This document shows, one piece after another, positions 25,457 to 34,518 of a DNA stretch of 64,000 nucleotides (positions are counted from its first letter, which is position 1; each line of letters begins with the position of its first letter). The stretch spans positions 142,373 through 206,372 of the forward strand of contig NZ_BMFP01000002.1 of the NCBI RefSeq assembly GCF_014638845.1. Direction: 5' to 3'. Below the pieces are notes generated by a model. It searched no databases. It was given only the letters and a program-made list of their open reading frames with translations, and was not told the DNA's origin. A program made the translations under genes and the position numbers. The DNA is from Pontibacter amylolyticus (lineage in GTDB: Bacteria > Bacteroidota > Bacteroidia > Cytophagales > Hymenobacteraceae).

Positions 25457-25481
25457 CCTGTTTATAGCGTTACAAATTTGA

Positions 25482-25739
25482 TCAGCTGGCTTTCTGCATC
25501 GTATGTGATGCCACATAGTCCACGAAGTCGCCCACCGTGTTGATCGGGACTTCATCCGGAATCGTGATCTGGAAATTTTTCTCCAACTCCAGGATGATAT
25601 CCACTACATCCACCACATCAAAGCCGAAATCCTTTTCCAGACGGGCATTCGCCTGCAAACGGGCAGGCCTGATTTCCTTGGTTTTGCTAATGATACGGAT
25701 CACCTCACGCTCAATAGTCTTGTCTGTTGTTGCAATCAT
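25482..25739 (-). CDS. Acyl-carrier-protein-like protein lacking the carrier serine
   Basis: An 85-residue protein of the acyl carrier fold: helix I, then LEKDFGFDVVDVVDIILELEKNF, then IPDEVPINTVGDFVDYV. Alignment to AcpP places D41-V42-V43-D44 on the DSLD motif, so the serine that carries phosphopantetheine is Val42. It therefore cannot be a normal acyl carrier. It is the last gene of the TetR-TolC-adaptor-RND operon, three bases after the pump gene, and is closed by a strong terminator. A regulatory or scaffold role with the pump is inference. Confidence 0.88.
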   Translation of the reverse strand: MIATTDKTIEREVIRIISKTKEIRPARLQANARLEKDFGFDVVDVVDIILELEKNFQITIPDEVPINTVGDFVDYVASHTMQKAS

Positions 25740-25742
25740 AAA

Positions 25743-28700
25743 TTATACGGTGTATTCTCTAACTACTTTTCCATTTACAGGCACCTCGGTTTCATCCTGA
25801 GGTATAATTTTTACGCCGCCTGCGGGCTTTCTCTCTCCTTTAACTTTCGCTCTCAGTTTCTCATTGAGCAGGTACATGACCGGCACAATGAGCAGTGTAA
25901 TGATGGTGGCAAATCCCAGGCCAAAAATGATGGTCCAGGCCAGCGGACCCCAGAAAGCGGCACTATCGCCCCCCATGAAGAAGTTCGCTTTGAACTCCGT
26001 GAACAGGGTGAAGAAGTTCAGGTTTATACCTAACGCCAAGGGTATCAGGCCTAGTATAGTCGCCGTCGCCGTTAACAATACCGGGTTCAGGCGCGTCTTG
26101 CCTGCTTCCACAATCGCTTCTTTCAGGTCACGTCCCTCCTCTATCAGCAAGTCCGTGAATTCCACAATCAGGATACCGTTCTTCACCACGATACCGGCCA
26201 GCGCCACAATGCCCACACCCGTCATCACAATCGACACATCCATCCCGAAGATGGAGAAGCCCAGTAGCACGCCGATGATGCTGAAGAGCACCTCCGACAG
26301 AATGATGAAGGGCTTCGAGACGGAGTTGAACTGCGTCACCAGTACCAGAAAAATGATCAGGAAGGCCGCCACCAGGGCAATCAGCAGGAAGTTGGCTGTT
26401 TCCTCCTGCTCCTCCTGCTGTCCGCCCATACTGATCTCAAAGCCTTCCGGCGTTTGGAAGTTCTGCAGTGCGCTTCCGATACTCTGCACCACCTCGTTGG
26501 CGTTATACCCATCCAGCACGTTCGACTCCAGCGTCACCACCCGTTTCAGGTCCTTGCGCTTGATACCTCCGTATGAAGTACCGTACTCAATGCTCGCCAA
26601 AGACGAGAGCGGAATTTGCCGCACCAAGCCGCTGTTCATGTCGCGGTAGGTGATGCGCATGTCCAGCAGGGCGTCTATGTTCTTGCGGTAAGGCTCTGCG
26701 TAGCGTACCTGTATCGGGTACTCCTCTTCGTCCAGTTTGAACTTAGAGGCCTCGTCGCCGAAAATGGCCGTGCGCAGCTCCATCCCTATCTGCCCGGTGC
26801 TGATGCCTTCGCGGTTGGCGCGCTCCCGGTCGATGTTGATGATGATCTCCGGTTTGCTGTCTTCGAGGTCGCTGCGAAGTTCCTCTATACCGCCGATCTG
26901 CTGCTGCTCGATGTAAGCCTGCACCTGTTTCGACAGCGCTACCAGTCCCTCAAAGTCCTCACCGGCTATCTCAATGCTGACCGGCTTGCCCACCGGCGGA
27001 CCGTTCTGCTCTTTGTCAACCGTGATGTTGGCGCCCGGTATGCCGCGCACCGCCTCCCGTATTTCATTCATATAGGCCTGCGTGCTGCGCTCGCCGGTCC
27101 GGTATTGATACTCAACAAAGGCTACGGTAACCTTACCTAAATGAGATTGTGCGGTCACGCTGCGGTCGTTCTGGTCGCCGGCACCGATAGCCACATTGGA
27201 AATAACCGATTCCACGTCGGCGTTCTCCTCCCCGATCACGCGGTAGATGCGCTTCTCCACTTCCTTCGTAACCGAGTCAGTGACAAGCTGATCGGTGCCC
27301 ACCGGCATGCTGATATAGGTATAAATGAAGTTAGGATCAGAATCCGGAAAGAATACTACTTTGGGAGCACGCAGGCCTGTCAGGAAAATAGAGAAAAAAA
27401 GTAGTCCGAACATGCCCACCAGCATCCAAACGGGGCGTCTGCCCACCAACATCCAGCGCAGCAGGCGCTCGTAGCCCCGCATGAAACGCGGCAGCGTCGT
27501 ATTCTGGAAACCGTGAATCATAGGGCGGAAGACATAGCGGTTGAGCAGCACCAGTGTCACAGCCAGCATAATCAGGTTGGCTGTACCGTACCAGCCAGCC
27601 AAATAGCCTACAATAGCCACCAGCATGGCACCGCCGATCAACAGCCAGAAATTACGACGGGCACGCGGGGTGATGTCAGCCTCCTGCTCGTGCTCTTTTT
27701 TCATGAAAGAAACCGCAAACACCGGGTTGATGATGAAGGCCACCAGCAACGAGGCCATCAGCGTCACGATAAGCGTGATGGGCAGGAAGAACATGAACTT
27801 ACCCACCACACCGGGCCAGAAGGCTAGCGGCAGAAACGGTGCCACCGTTGTAAGCGTACCCGCCAGCACCGGCACAAACACTTCACCAGCCGCCAGTTTC
27901 GCCGATTTCATTACGCTCAGATTGGACTGGTGCAGAATGCGGTGCGTGTTTTCGATCACCACAATAGCATCGTCCACCACTATACCCAGCGCCAGCAGGA
28001 AGGAGAAGAGCACGATCATGTTGAGCGAGAAGCCCAGCACCGGCATCAGCATAAAGGCAATGAACATCGAGATCGGCACAGACAACCCCACGAAAATGGC
28101 GTTGGTCGTGCCCATGAAGAACATCAGGATCAGGGTCACCAGCACGAAGCCGATGATGATCGTGTTGATCAGGTCGTTCAGGGTATGGCGCGTCATCGTG
28201 GACTGGTCGCCGGTGATGGTGATCTTGAGGTCGGCTGGCAGTACGCTCGCCTGCATGTCCTCCACTAGGGCATGGATGTTGTCAGATGCCTCGATCAGGT
28301 TTTCTCCGCTTCGCTTGATCACGTTGAGCGTGATAACGGGGGAATTATCCAGACGGGCAAAGCTTTCCTGCTCTTCAAAACCTTCTTTTATCTCGGCAAT
28401 TTCCTTCAGTTGTATGTTGGCACCGGATAGCGACTGCACCACAATGTCGCCGATCTTGTTCGGGTCTACATACTGGCCCACCACACGCACCGAGCGCTTC
28501 ATCTCTCCCACTGAAATATTGCCACCCGACACGGTAACGTTTTCAGAGGAAATAGCCCGGCTGATGTCTGCAAAGGTCACCTGCGCCACCTGCATTTTGT
28601 AGAGGTCCACGTTCACCTGCACCTCCTTGTCAAGCGCGCCTACCATGTCCACGCGGGTAATCTCCGGCTGTGACTCGATCTGGTCCTGAATGTCCTCGGC

Positions 28701-29177
28701 GTACTTTTTCAGGCGGTCGAGGCTGTAGTTGCCCGACACGTTGAGGTACATGATCGGGAATTCGGAGAAGTTCACCTCCTGCACGTCCGGATCCTGGTCG
28801 AGGTCGGTGGGGAGGTCGGTGCGGGCTTTGTCTACGGCGTCCTTCACCAGCTGCTTGGCCTCTACCACATCCACGTCGGTGTTAAACTCTACCGTGATCA
28901 TGGAGAAATCCTGAATGGAATTGGAGGTCACTTCTTTTACCCCCGATATGGATTTTAGCTGCTTTTCAATGGGGCGGGTCACCAGGTTCTCGATGTCCGC
29001 CGGCGAGGTGCCCGGGTATACCGTGCCCACAAACACTGTCGGGATCACAATGTCGGGGAAGTTCTCTTTCTGAAGCGTGATGTACGAGAATATACCCCAT
29101 ACCGCGATGATCAGGGTAATGATGTAGATGCTCGTTCTATTATCAATGGACCAGTTGGTCGGCTTGAAATGTTTCAT
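25743..29177 (-). CDS. RND efflux pump, AcrB/HAE1-like
   Basis: A 1144-residue inner-membrane resistance-nodulation-division transporter. VYPGTSPADIENLVTRPIE near residue 53 is the usual N-terminal periplasmic motif; LLALGIVVDDAIVVIENTHR is TM4 with the proton-relay Asp pair, and GIVVKNGILIVEF marks TM10-11. It would export drugs, lipids or detergents with its adaptor and TolC partner. It is about 100 residues longer than E. coli AcrB because of an extra hydrophobic stretch after TM6 and a C-terminal tail. 18 bases separate it from the adaptor gene. Confidence 0.95.
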   Translation of the reverse strand: MKHFKPTNWSIDNRTSIYIITLIIAVWGIFSYITLQKENFPDIVIPTVFVGTVYPGTSPADIENLVTRPIEKQLKSISGVKEVTSNSIQDFSMITVEFNTDVDVVEAKQLVKDAVDKARTDLPTDLDQDPDVQEVNFSEFPIMYLNVSGNYSLDRLKKYAEDIQDQIESQPEITRVDMVGALDKEVQVNVDLYKMQVAQVTFADISRAISSENVTVSGGNISVGEMKRSVRVVGQYVDPNKIGDIVVQSLSGANIQLKEIAEIKEGFEEQESFARLDNSPVITLNVIKRSGENLIEASDNIHALVEDMQASVLPADLKITITGDQSTMTRHTLNDLINTIIIGFVLVTLILMFFMGTTNAIFVGLSVPISMFIAFMLMPVLGFSLNMIVLFSFLLALGIVVDDAIVVIENTHRILHQSNLSVMKSAKLAAGEVFVPVLAGTLTTVAPFLPLAFWPGVVGKFMFFLPITLIVTLMASLLVAFIINPVFAVSFMKKEHEQEADITPRARRNFWLLIGGAMLVAIVGYLAGWYGTANLIMLAVTLVLLNRYVFRPMIHGFQNTTLPRFMRGYERLLRWMLVGRRPVWMLVGMFGLLFFSIFLTGLRAPKVVFFPDSDPNFIYTYISMPVGTDQLVTDSVTKEVEKRIYRVIGEENADVESVISNVAIGAGDQNDRSVTAQSHLGKVTVAFVEYQYRTGERSTQAYMNEIREAVRGIPGANITVDKEQNGPPVGKPVSIEIAGEDFEGLVALSKQVQAYIEQQQIGGIEELRSDLEDSKPEIIINIDRERANREGISTGQIGMELRTAIFGDEASKFKLDEEEYPIQVRYAEPYRKNIDALLDMRITYRDMNSGLVRQIPLSSLASIEYGTSYGGIKRKDLKRVVTLESNVLDGYNANEVVQSIGSALQNFQTPEGFEISMGGQQEEQEETANFLLIALVAAFLIIFLVLVTQFNSVSKPFIILSEVLFSIIGVLLGFSIFGMDVSIVMTGVGIVALAGIVVKNGILIVEFTDLLIEEGRDLKEAIVEAGKTRLNPVLLTATATILGLIPLALGINLNFFTLFTEFKANFFMGGDSAAFWGPLAWTIIFGLGFATIITLLIVPVMYLLNEKLRAKVKGERKPAGGVKIIPQDETEVPVNGKVVREYTV

Positions 29178-29195
29178 AGTCTTGGGCTTAAGAGT

Positions 29196-30344
29196 TTATT
29201 GCTGCGCGATACGTTCCTGGCTGAAAACTACCGGCTGCCCCTCGTTCACGCTCTGGTATCCTGCTGTAATAATGTAGTCCTGCGCTGTCAGTCCTTTCAG
29301 CACCTCTACCTGCCCCTGGTAGTTCACGCCGGTCTCCACCTCTTTACGGGTAGCCACATAGCGCTCACCCTGTTTCTGGGCCACATACACGTACTGCGAC
29401 TTCTCGTCGCGCTGCACCAGGTTGACAGGTATAACAATGGCGTCTTCTTTGCGGTAATCCTGTATGCGCACCACCGCCACCAGGTTCGGACGCAGCGCTA
29501 CGTTCACGTTTTTAGGCCGAAGCTCGATGGTAAAGGTGCGGCTGCCGGGGTTGATGAAGCTGCTCACTACATCCACAGTGGCCGTTATTTCCTGGTTCAG
29601 GTCCGGGAAGCGCACCAGGGCTTCGTCGCCTTTGTTGATCTTGGATAGGTAAGCCTCTGATACTTCCGCCACAATCTTGGTACCACTGGTGTTGACCACC
29701 CTGATAATGCCCACGCCCGGCGCCACGGCCTCGCCTGCATTTGGAATCACGTTGTCTACCACGCCACTTACAGGGGCTTTGACGTTGTACTGGTCGCGCT
29801 GCTGCTGCAGGGTAGCCAGGCTGCGCTCCAATGCCTCTTTGTTATTTTTAGCGGTCAGAAACTGCATTTCGGTGCCGATCTGCTGATCCCAGAGGTTTTT
29901 CTGGCGCTCGTAGGCCACGTTGGCCAGTTCCAGTCGGGTGCGCACCTCAGCAATGTTCTGCTCCAGCACCTGTGCATCTATTGTCGCCATGGTCTGGCCC
30001 TTGGTCACTTTGTCGCCGCGCTTCACCCGTATACCTGTCAGCACACCCGGCACTTTGGCGCTCACCAGTACGTTCTGGTCGAAGTCTACACGGCCCTGCA
30101 CCTCCAGGTAATGGCGGAACGTATCCTGCTGCACCTGCAACACGGTTACCGGCACGGTCTTTTTCTCAGCCGGCCCTCCTTTTCCAGCTGCCTTCAGTTC
30201 TGCTTCCAGTTGCGCGATCTGCTCCTGCAACTCAGTCTGCTGCTGCTTCAGTTCGGCCAGTTGCGCCTCTTTGTCGCTGCCTTGGTTGCAGGCGGCCAAA
30301 CTCAGGAACAGGGCCAGCGATGAAACTCCGAATATCTTTTTCAT
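29196..30344 (-). CDS. RND periplasmic adaptor lipoprotein
   Basis: A 382-residue membrane fusion protein. Lipobox LAAC (Cys19), then a coiled coil (EAQLAELKQQQTELQEQIAQLEAELK), a split lipoyl-like half (VTKGQTMATIDAQVLEQNIAEVRTRLE ... YNVKAPVSGVVDNVIPNAGEAV), and beta-barrel domains to a C-terminal membrane-proximal region. It links the RND pump to TolC across the periplasm. An unusual feature is an extra N-terminal coiled coil before the usual first domain. Same operon as the pump. Confidence 0.94.
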   Translation of the reverse strand: MKKIFGVSSLALFLSLAACNQGSDKEAQLAELKQQQTELQEQIAQLEAELKAAGKGGPAEKKTVPVTVLQVQQDTFRHYLEVQGRVDFDQNVLVSAKVPGVLTGIRVKRGDKVTKGQTMATIDAQVLEQNIAEVRTRLELANVAYERQKNLWDQQIGTEMQFLTAKNNKEALERSLATLQQQRDQYNVKAPVSGVVDNVIPNAGEAVAPGVGIIRVVNTSGTKIVAEVSEAYLSKINKGDEALVRFPDLNQEITATVDVVSSFINPGSRTFTIELRPKNVNVALRPNLVAVVRIQDYRKEDAIVIPVNLVQRDEKSQYVYVAQKQGERYVATRKEVETGVNYQGQVEVLKGLTAQDYIITAGYQSVNEGQPVVFSQERIAQQ

Positions 30345-30377
30345 AGTAAGTCGAGTGTAAATGTTTACAGAGGGTTT

Positions 30378-31853
30378 TTATTTTGTGAGAAGAGTGCCGG
30401 TGGCTTTGTCGAGGTTCACTTTGGCGATGAGGGCATCATACATGGCGGCGTAGTAATTGGTCTGCGCCTGGCGCAGGTCGGTTTCGGCGGTTACCACTTC
30501 CAGGTTAGAGCCCACGCCCTCCTGAAACTTGATCTTGGACACGCGGGCGATCTCCTCGGCCAGTTCCAGGTTCTCGCGCTGCGAGGCCAGCACATCCAGC
30601 GAGTTGGTCAGGTCGGTGGAGGCCTGCTCCAGTTCCAGGTCTATACCTTGCTCCAGACTCTCAAAGCCAAGTTTGGCGTTCTCCAGCGTCAGGCGGGACT
30701 GCTGCACCTGGTAGTGCTTGCGCAGTCCGTCAAAGATCGGTAACTGCAACTGCAGCCCCACATAGCCAAAGTCAAAGTAGTTTCTGTCTGTTGTGTTATC
30801 CTGACCGGCTCTTATGTTCATCACATCTGAAAAAGTAGACCCTACTCCGATGTAACCATAGCGGGCATTCAGGTATAGCTTGGGCAGGTAGCCGGAGCGG
30901 ATGTTGCGCAGGTTTAGCATGGCAAGGTCGCGCTGCGTCTCCAGCACAGAATATTCGATGCGGTTGCTGTAGTTAAAGCCATTCCGATTCGTCTTGGCCA
31001 TATCGACCTGCACTTCGCTCAGGCTGTCCGTCAGGGTGATCTGCTCTCTTTGGGGCATCCCCATCTGGAACTTGAGCAAGTCTTCGCCTAGAATGAGCAA
31101 GCGCTCGGTCTTCTGCTTTTCTACTTTCAGGTTGTTGTACGTCACCCGCAGACGGTCCACATCCAGCTTTTCGGCCACGCCATTGTCAAACATCACCTGC
31201 GTCTGTTTTAAAAGTGTGTCGAGGCGATTGAGGTTCTGATTGAGGAGTTCCATGCGCTCGCGGCTCACCAGCACGCTGTAGTAGGCCTTGGTCACTTGTT
31301 CCACCACGTCAATCTCGTTTTGCTCGGTAGTTTTGCGCGAGAGCTCGGTATAGGTTTTGGCGGCTTTCAAGCCGATCAGGTATGAGCCGTCGAACAATAG
31401 CTGACTGCCTGTAATGGTGAGACTTCCATTATAAGGCTGCACGAAGGAGATCGCCTGAAGCCCGGTGGATGGCTGAGGTTCCGGTTGCGAGTAAGTCGGA
31501 TTAAGGACGATAGGCTGTCCGGAGGCCACCTGCTCCGGTGTAATTACAAAAGGATCCAGTTCAGAAGGGGCTCCCCCAAAACTACTCGGATCAAACAAAG
31601 TCTTCTGTTGGATGAAGTTATTGCCGACCTCTGCGTTTCCGTTGATCTGGGGCAAACCCATCGCCCGAATCTCCCCCACCTTGGCTTTGTCGATGTCCTG
31701 CTGGTTGCGGGCCATCTTCAGGCTCAGACGGTTCTGCAGGGCATAGTCTATACTCTGTTGCAGGCTAAAGGCCTGTGGTGCCCCTTGCGCAAGCGCCCCA
31801 AGCGGACTTAGGAGGACAAACAATGTGAGTAACAGGCTACTGTGTTTTTTCAT
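30378..31853 (-). CDS. TolC family outer-membrane channel
   Basis: A 491-residue protein with signal peptide (LLLTLFVLLSPLGALAQ) and the TolC repeat layout: FSLQQSIDYALQNRLSLKMAR and a later IEYSVLETQRDLAMLNLRNIRSGYLPKLYL, both followed by long helices of the periplasmic tunnel. It forms the trimeric outer-membrane exit duct of the efflux system. The gene is 33 bases upstream of the adaptor and 20 bases downstream of the TetR gene. Confidence 0.94.
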   Translation of the reverse strand: MKKHSSLLLTLFVLLSPLGALAQGAPQAFSLQQSIDYALQNRLSLKMARNQQDIDKAKVGEIRAMGLPQINGNAEVGNNFIQQKTLFDPSSFGGAPSELDPFVITPEQVASGQPIVLNPTYSQPEPQPSTGLQAISFVQPYNGSLTITGSQLLFDGSYLIGLKAAKTYTELSRKTTEQNEIDVVEQVTKAYYSVLVSRERMELLNQNLNRLDTLLKQTQVMFDNGVAEKLDVDRLRVTYNNLKVEKQKTERLLILGEDLLKFQMGMPQREQITLTDSLSEVQVDMAKTNRNGFNYSNRIEYSVLETQRDLAMLNLRNIRSGYLPKLYLNARYGYIGVGSTFSDVMNIRAGQDNTTDRNYFDFGYVGLQLQLPIFDGLRKHYQVQQSRLTLENAKLGFESLEQGIDLELEQASTDLTNSLDVLASQRENLELAEEIARVSKIKFQEGVGSNLEVVTAETDLRQAQTNYYAAMYDALIAKVNLDKATGTLLTK

Positions 31854-31873
31854 AGTTGGGAAGGTATATTCGG

Positions 31874-32506
31874 TTATTCTTCTTCTGTGATTTGCTTGTA
31901 GTCATTGATCATCTTATGCCCTTTGAGCGTGGCAATGCCGAGCATGAAGTGCTCGAGGCTGGCCATCTGCACATGCAGCAGTTCAAATTGGAAGCGCGGG
32001 AAGATTGTTTCGTCAAAGGGCACTTCAATTTGGGAGAGACGAAGGCGGGCGATCACCTCTATGTCCAGGTCCTTGCGGAACAGACCCTCCGAAATGCCCC
32101 GCTCCAGATTCTCCTTGATCCGGTTCAGGAAATCGCGGTGCTTGTACTCCTGCCATTTTTGCCAGGCATTGGCGTGGTACTTCTGCAGGTCGTAGAATAT
32201 GCCTGGGTGGATGCTGGCGAAGACCTGGCGGGTGGTCTTCATGATGTTGAAAAGCTCTTCGATGGCATTGGGTGCTTCCTGCCTGCAACACTCGCAGTCC
32301 GTGTCCACAGAGGTCAGGTAGGAGTTGATGGCCCAAAGCACGATCTCGTCCTTGTTGCTGAACCACTTGTAAATGGTTTTTTTCGACATCGAAAGGTGCT
32401 GCGCAATATCGTCGACTGAGGTGCCCTTAATGCCTCGACGACAGAAAAGCTTGAACGATTCTGCCGCAATCTTGTCTTTCACCGATGGCTGTACTGATGT
32501 CTCCAT
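31874..32506 (-). CDS. TetR family regulator of the efflux operon
   Basis: A 210-residue repressor. The N-terminal helix-turn-helix (GIKGTSVDDIAQHLSMSKKTIYKWF, near 26-50) is TetR-type; the rest is a ligand-binding helical domain with an unusual CECC pair near residue 73, which might respond to metal or oxidation. It is the first gene of the efflux operon and likely represses its own promoter at 32523-32553. I prefer the ATG at 32506 to the GTG at 32516-32518, which would lie at or before the expected start of transcription. Confidence 0.92.
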   Translation of the reverse strand: METSVQPSVKDKIAAESFKLFCRRGIKGTSVDDIAQHLSMSKKTIYKWFSNKDEIVLWAINSYLTSVDTDCECCRQEAPNAIEELFNIMKTTRQVFASIHPGIFYDLQKYHANAWQKWQEYKHRDFLNRIKENLERGISEGLFRKDLDIEVIARLRLSQIEVPFDETIFPRFQFELLHVQMASLEHFMLGIATLKGHKMINDYKQITEEE

Positions 32507-32522
32507 TTTCTTAATCACGAGG

Positions 32523-32559
32523 CAAAACTAAGGAAACGTTTTTTATCTCCAAAGTTTCC
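32523..32559 (-). promoter_or_regulatory. Promoter and possible operator of the efflux operon
   Basis: On the minus strand TTTG (32553-32550), 19 bases, then TAGTTTTG (32530-32523) is a perfect TTTG-N19-TAnnTTTG promoter. The inverted repeat GGAAAC (32532-32537) / GTTTCC (32554-32559) straddles the spacer, a natural site for the TetR protein encoded just downstream. The predicted leader is only about 10 bases. Confidence 0.7.
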
Positions 32560-32741
32560 ACCATAAAATAACAGTACTATCTAGTGATTGTTTTGAAATA
32601 CAGGGCAAAAGCCACTTGCGGCTTGACGAGTGCCCCCGCATTACAAAAGTGGCAGGATTACCTGAGCGCGAAAAGAAGTTTTAGACGAACAGCCGAAAAG
32701 CTAATCCAGACAGTCGGATTTTGCGGTTGAAGCAGGTATAG

Positions 32742-33485
32742 CTATATACCAAGCACACTGCGAAGACGGGTATAGCCGCTCTTACTCAGGGGAATACGGG
32801 CTCCATTTCGAAGCAGGGCCACATGGCTGTCTTTCTCAAAAGGCTCGATACGCGTGAGCTGCGGCAGGGCCATGATGTAAGAGCGGTGCACCCGCACGAA
32901 CTGCGCCGGGTCCAGCGCCTTCTCGTAATATCCCATTGTCTTCTTCTTCAGAAACACGCCTTCGCGGGTGTGGATCTTCACATAGTCGTCGTAGGCCTCC
33001 AGGTATAGCACCTCGGCTACAGGTATGATGCGGATGTTGTTGCCGGCCCGCACCACAATGCGGTGCTGCTCCTCGGGCTGTTTGCCGGTTGCCTCTTCCA
33101 AGGCCTCGGTTGCAGGTATAGCCTGTGCCACCGCCTGGCTCTGCAGCCACTTTTTAATTGCCGCATCGAAACGTGCTTTGCTGAAAGGCTTGAGCAGGTA
33201 ATCCACGGCATTGGCTTCAAAGGCTTTGATGGCATACTCGTCGAAAGCCGTGGTGAAGATGACGCCAGGCGCCTGCTCCACCAGCTCCAGCATCTCGAAA
33301 CCGTTGATCTTGGGCATCTGGATGTCGAGGAAGATCAGGTCGGGCTGGTGCTGCATGATCGCCTTTACGCCCTCGAAACCATCACCGCACTCCTGTACTA
33401 CCTCCAGTTCGGGATAGGCTTGCAGGTACTCGGCCACAATGCTGCGTGCCAGCGGCTCATCATCTATTATCAGGCATTTTTTCAT
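32742..33485 (-). CDS. LytTR response regulator
   Basis: A 247-residue two-component regulator. The receiver domain has CLIIDDEPLA (acidic pocket), phospho-acceptor Asp in LIFLDIQMP (near 54) and YLLKPFSKARF (Lys). The output domain is LytTR (VRAGNNIRIIPVAEVLYLEAYDDYVKIHT ... FVRVHRSYIM), which binds DNA direct repeats. Its start lies 26 bases inside the kinase gene, so they are translationally coupled. The last codons GGT ATA TAG lie within an inverted pair of the GGTATA word. Confidence 0.95.
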   Translation of the reverse strand: MKKCLIIDDEPLARSIVAEYLQAYPELEVVQECGDGFEGVKAIMQHQPDLIFLDIQMPKINGFEMLELVEQAPGVIFTTAFDEYAIKAFEANAVDYLLKPFSKARFDAAIKKWLQSQAVAQAIPATEALEEATGKQPEEQHRIVVRAGNNIRIIPVAEVLYLEAYDDYVKIHTREGVFLKKKTMGYYEKALDPAQFVRVHRSYIMALPQLTRIEPFEKDSHVALLRNGARIPLSKSGYTRLRSVLGI

Positions 33486-34518
33486 AGTGCTGGGGTATCT
33501 TGATGGTGGTTGTGAACTGATGGTCTTGCTGTGAGATACTTAGTAAATCCTGTCGGGCATAAAGCAGGTATAGCCTGCGCTGTATCGAATCGAGTCCGAA
33601 GCCGGTGCCCTTGCGCGGTTGACTGGTGGCGGGGTCGAAAGGGTTTTGGGTGGTGATGGTCAGGTAGCCGTCTGCGGCAGTGGCCTTTACCTTGATGGCC
33701 GTCTCCCCCACCGTGTCGTAGAGCCCGAACTTGATGGCGTTTTCCACAACAGGCTGTAGAAGCAAAGCAGGTAGTTTCATGTGCTGACTTTCTTCCGTCG
33801 CATCCACTTCCACCTGTAGCCTATGCCCAAAACGCACTTTCTCAATGTCCAGGTATAGCTGCAACTGCCTAAGCTCCTCTGCCAGCGGCACTAGCTGGTT
33901 GTTGTCTTTGCGCAGGGTGCCGCGCAGAAAATCCGACAGTTGTTGCACCATGGTACGCGCCTGTTCCGGCCGGCTCACCGCCAGGGCGCTGATGGAGTTG
34001 AGGCTGTTGAAAAGAAAGTGCGGTTGCAGTTGCTGGCGCAGGTTGTAAAGCTCGGCTTCGCGGGCCAGTTTCTCGGTGGCCGCCTTGCGCTTCTCGGCCT
34101 CCTGCAGTTCGCGGGTGTAAAACCAGAGCCAGGTCAGGAGAAGCATCAGAAGCAGCATCAACCAGTTAAAAGCCACCCGTATCGCCAGGGTGCTATCCAC
34201 GAAACGCAGGTATAGCGCATTGCTTTCGAACAGGGCATGGGTGCTCCAGTAGAAAACAGTGACACTTATACCTGCTAGCCCGAGGCTCCAGCCCAGCAGG
34301 TAGCCCGCCTGCCGCAGACTGGGCTGGTAGTAGCGCAGGCCCGTGCCCATGGCAAAGCCCCCAATGGCGAGCAACAGATTCGTGAGCAAAGCATCTGTCA
34401 CGATGACGCGCCTCTCAAAGCCCGCCGGCCACAGCACCAGCACCTGCACCACCGACCAAAGCAGAGCCCAGCCCAGGTATAGCAGCCCCAAGCGCACCTG
34501 TGACGCCACCCCCTCCAT
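33460..34518 (-). CDS. LytS-like sensor histidine kinase
   Basis: A 352-residue membrane kinase of the His_kinase (LytS/YehU) type. Four to six hydrophobic spans occupy residues 1-135. The H-box is LRQQLQPHFLFNSLNSISALA with His near 165, the N-box is LLQPVVENAIKFGLYD, and the G-box is KGTGFGLDSIQRRLYLLY. It partners the LytTR regulator, whose gene it overlaps. Its ATG overlaps the stop of the LiaF-like gene by one base (TAATG arrangement). The signal sensed is unknown, but envelope stress is plausible given the LiaF-like partner. Confidence 0.93.
   Translation of the reverse strand: MEGVASQVRLGLLYLGWALLWSVVQVLVLWPAGFERRVIVTDALLTNLLLAIGGFAMGTGLRYYQPSLRQAGYLLGWSLGLAGISVTVFYWSTHALFESNALYLRFVDSTLAIRVAFNWLMLLLMLLLTWLWFYTRELQEAEKRKAATEKLAREAELYNLRQQLQPHFLFNSLNSISALAVSRPEQARTMVQQLSDFLRGTLRKDNNQLVPLAEELRQLQLYLDIEKVRFGHRLQVEVDATEESQHMKLPALLLQPVVENAIKFGLYDTVGETAIKVKATAADGYLTITTQNPFDPATSQPRKGTGFGLDSIQRRLYLLYARQDLLSISQQDHQFTTTIKIPQHYEKMPDNR

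Noticed and set aside
25864..26649. Open frames on the plus strand opposite the RND pump (also 27625-28602)
   Set aside because: The pump on the other strand is unmistakable; the antisense proteins lack any recognisable features.
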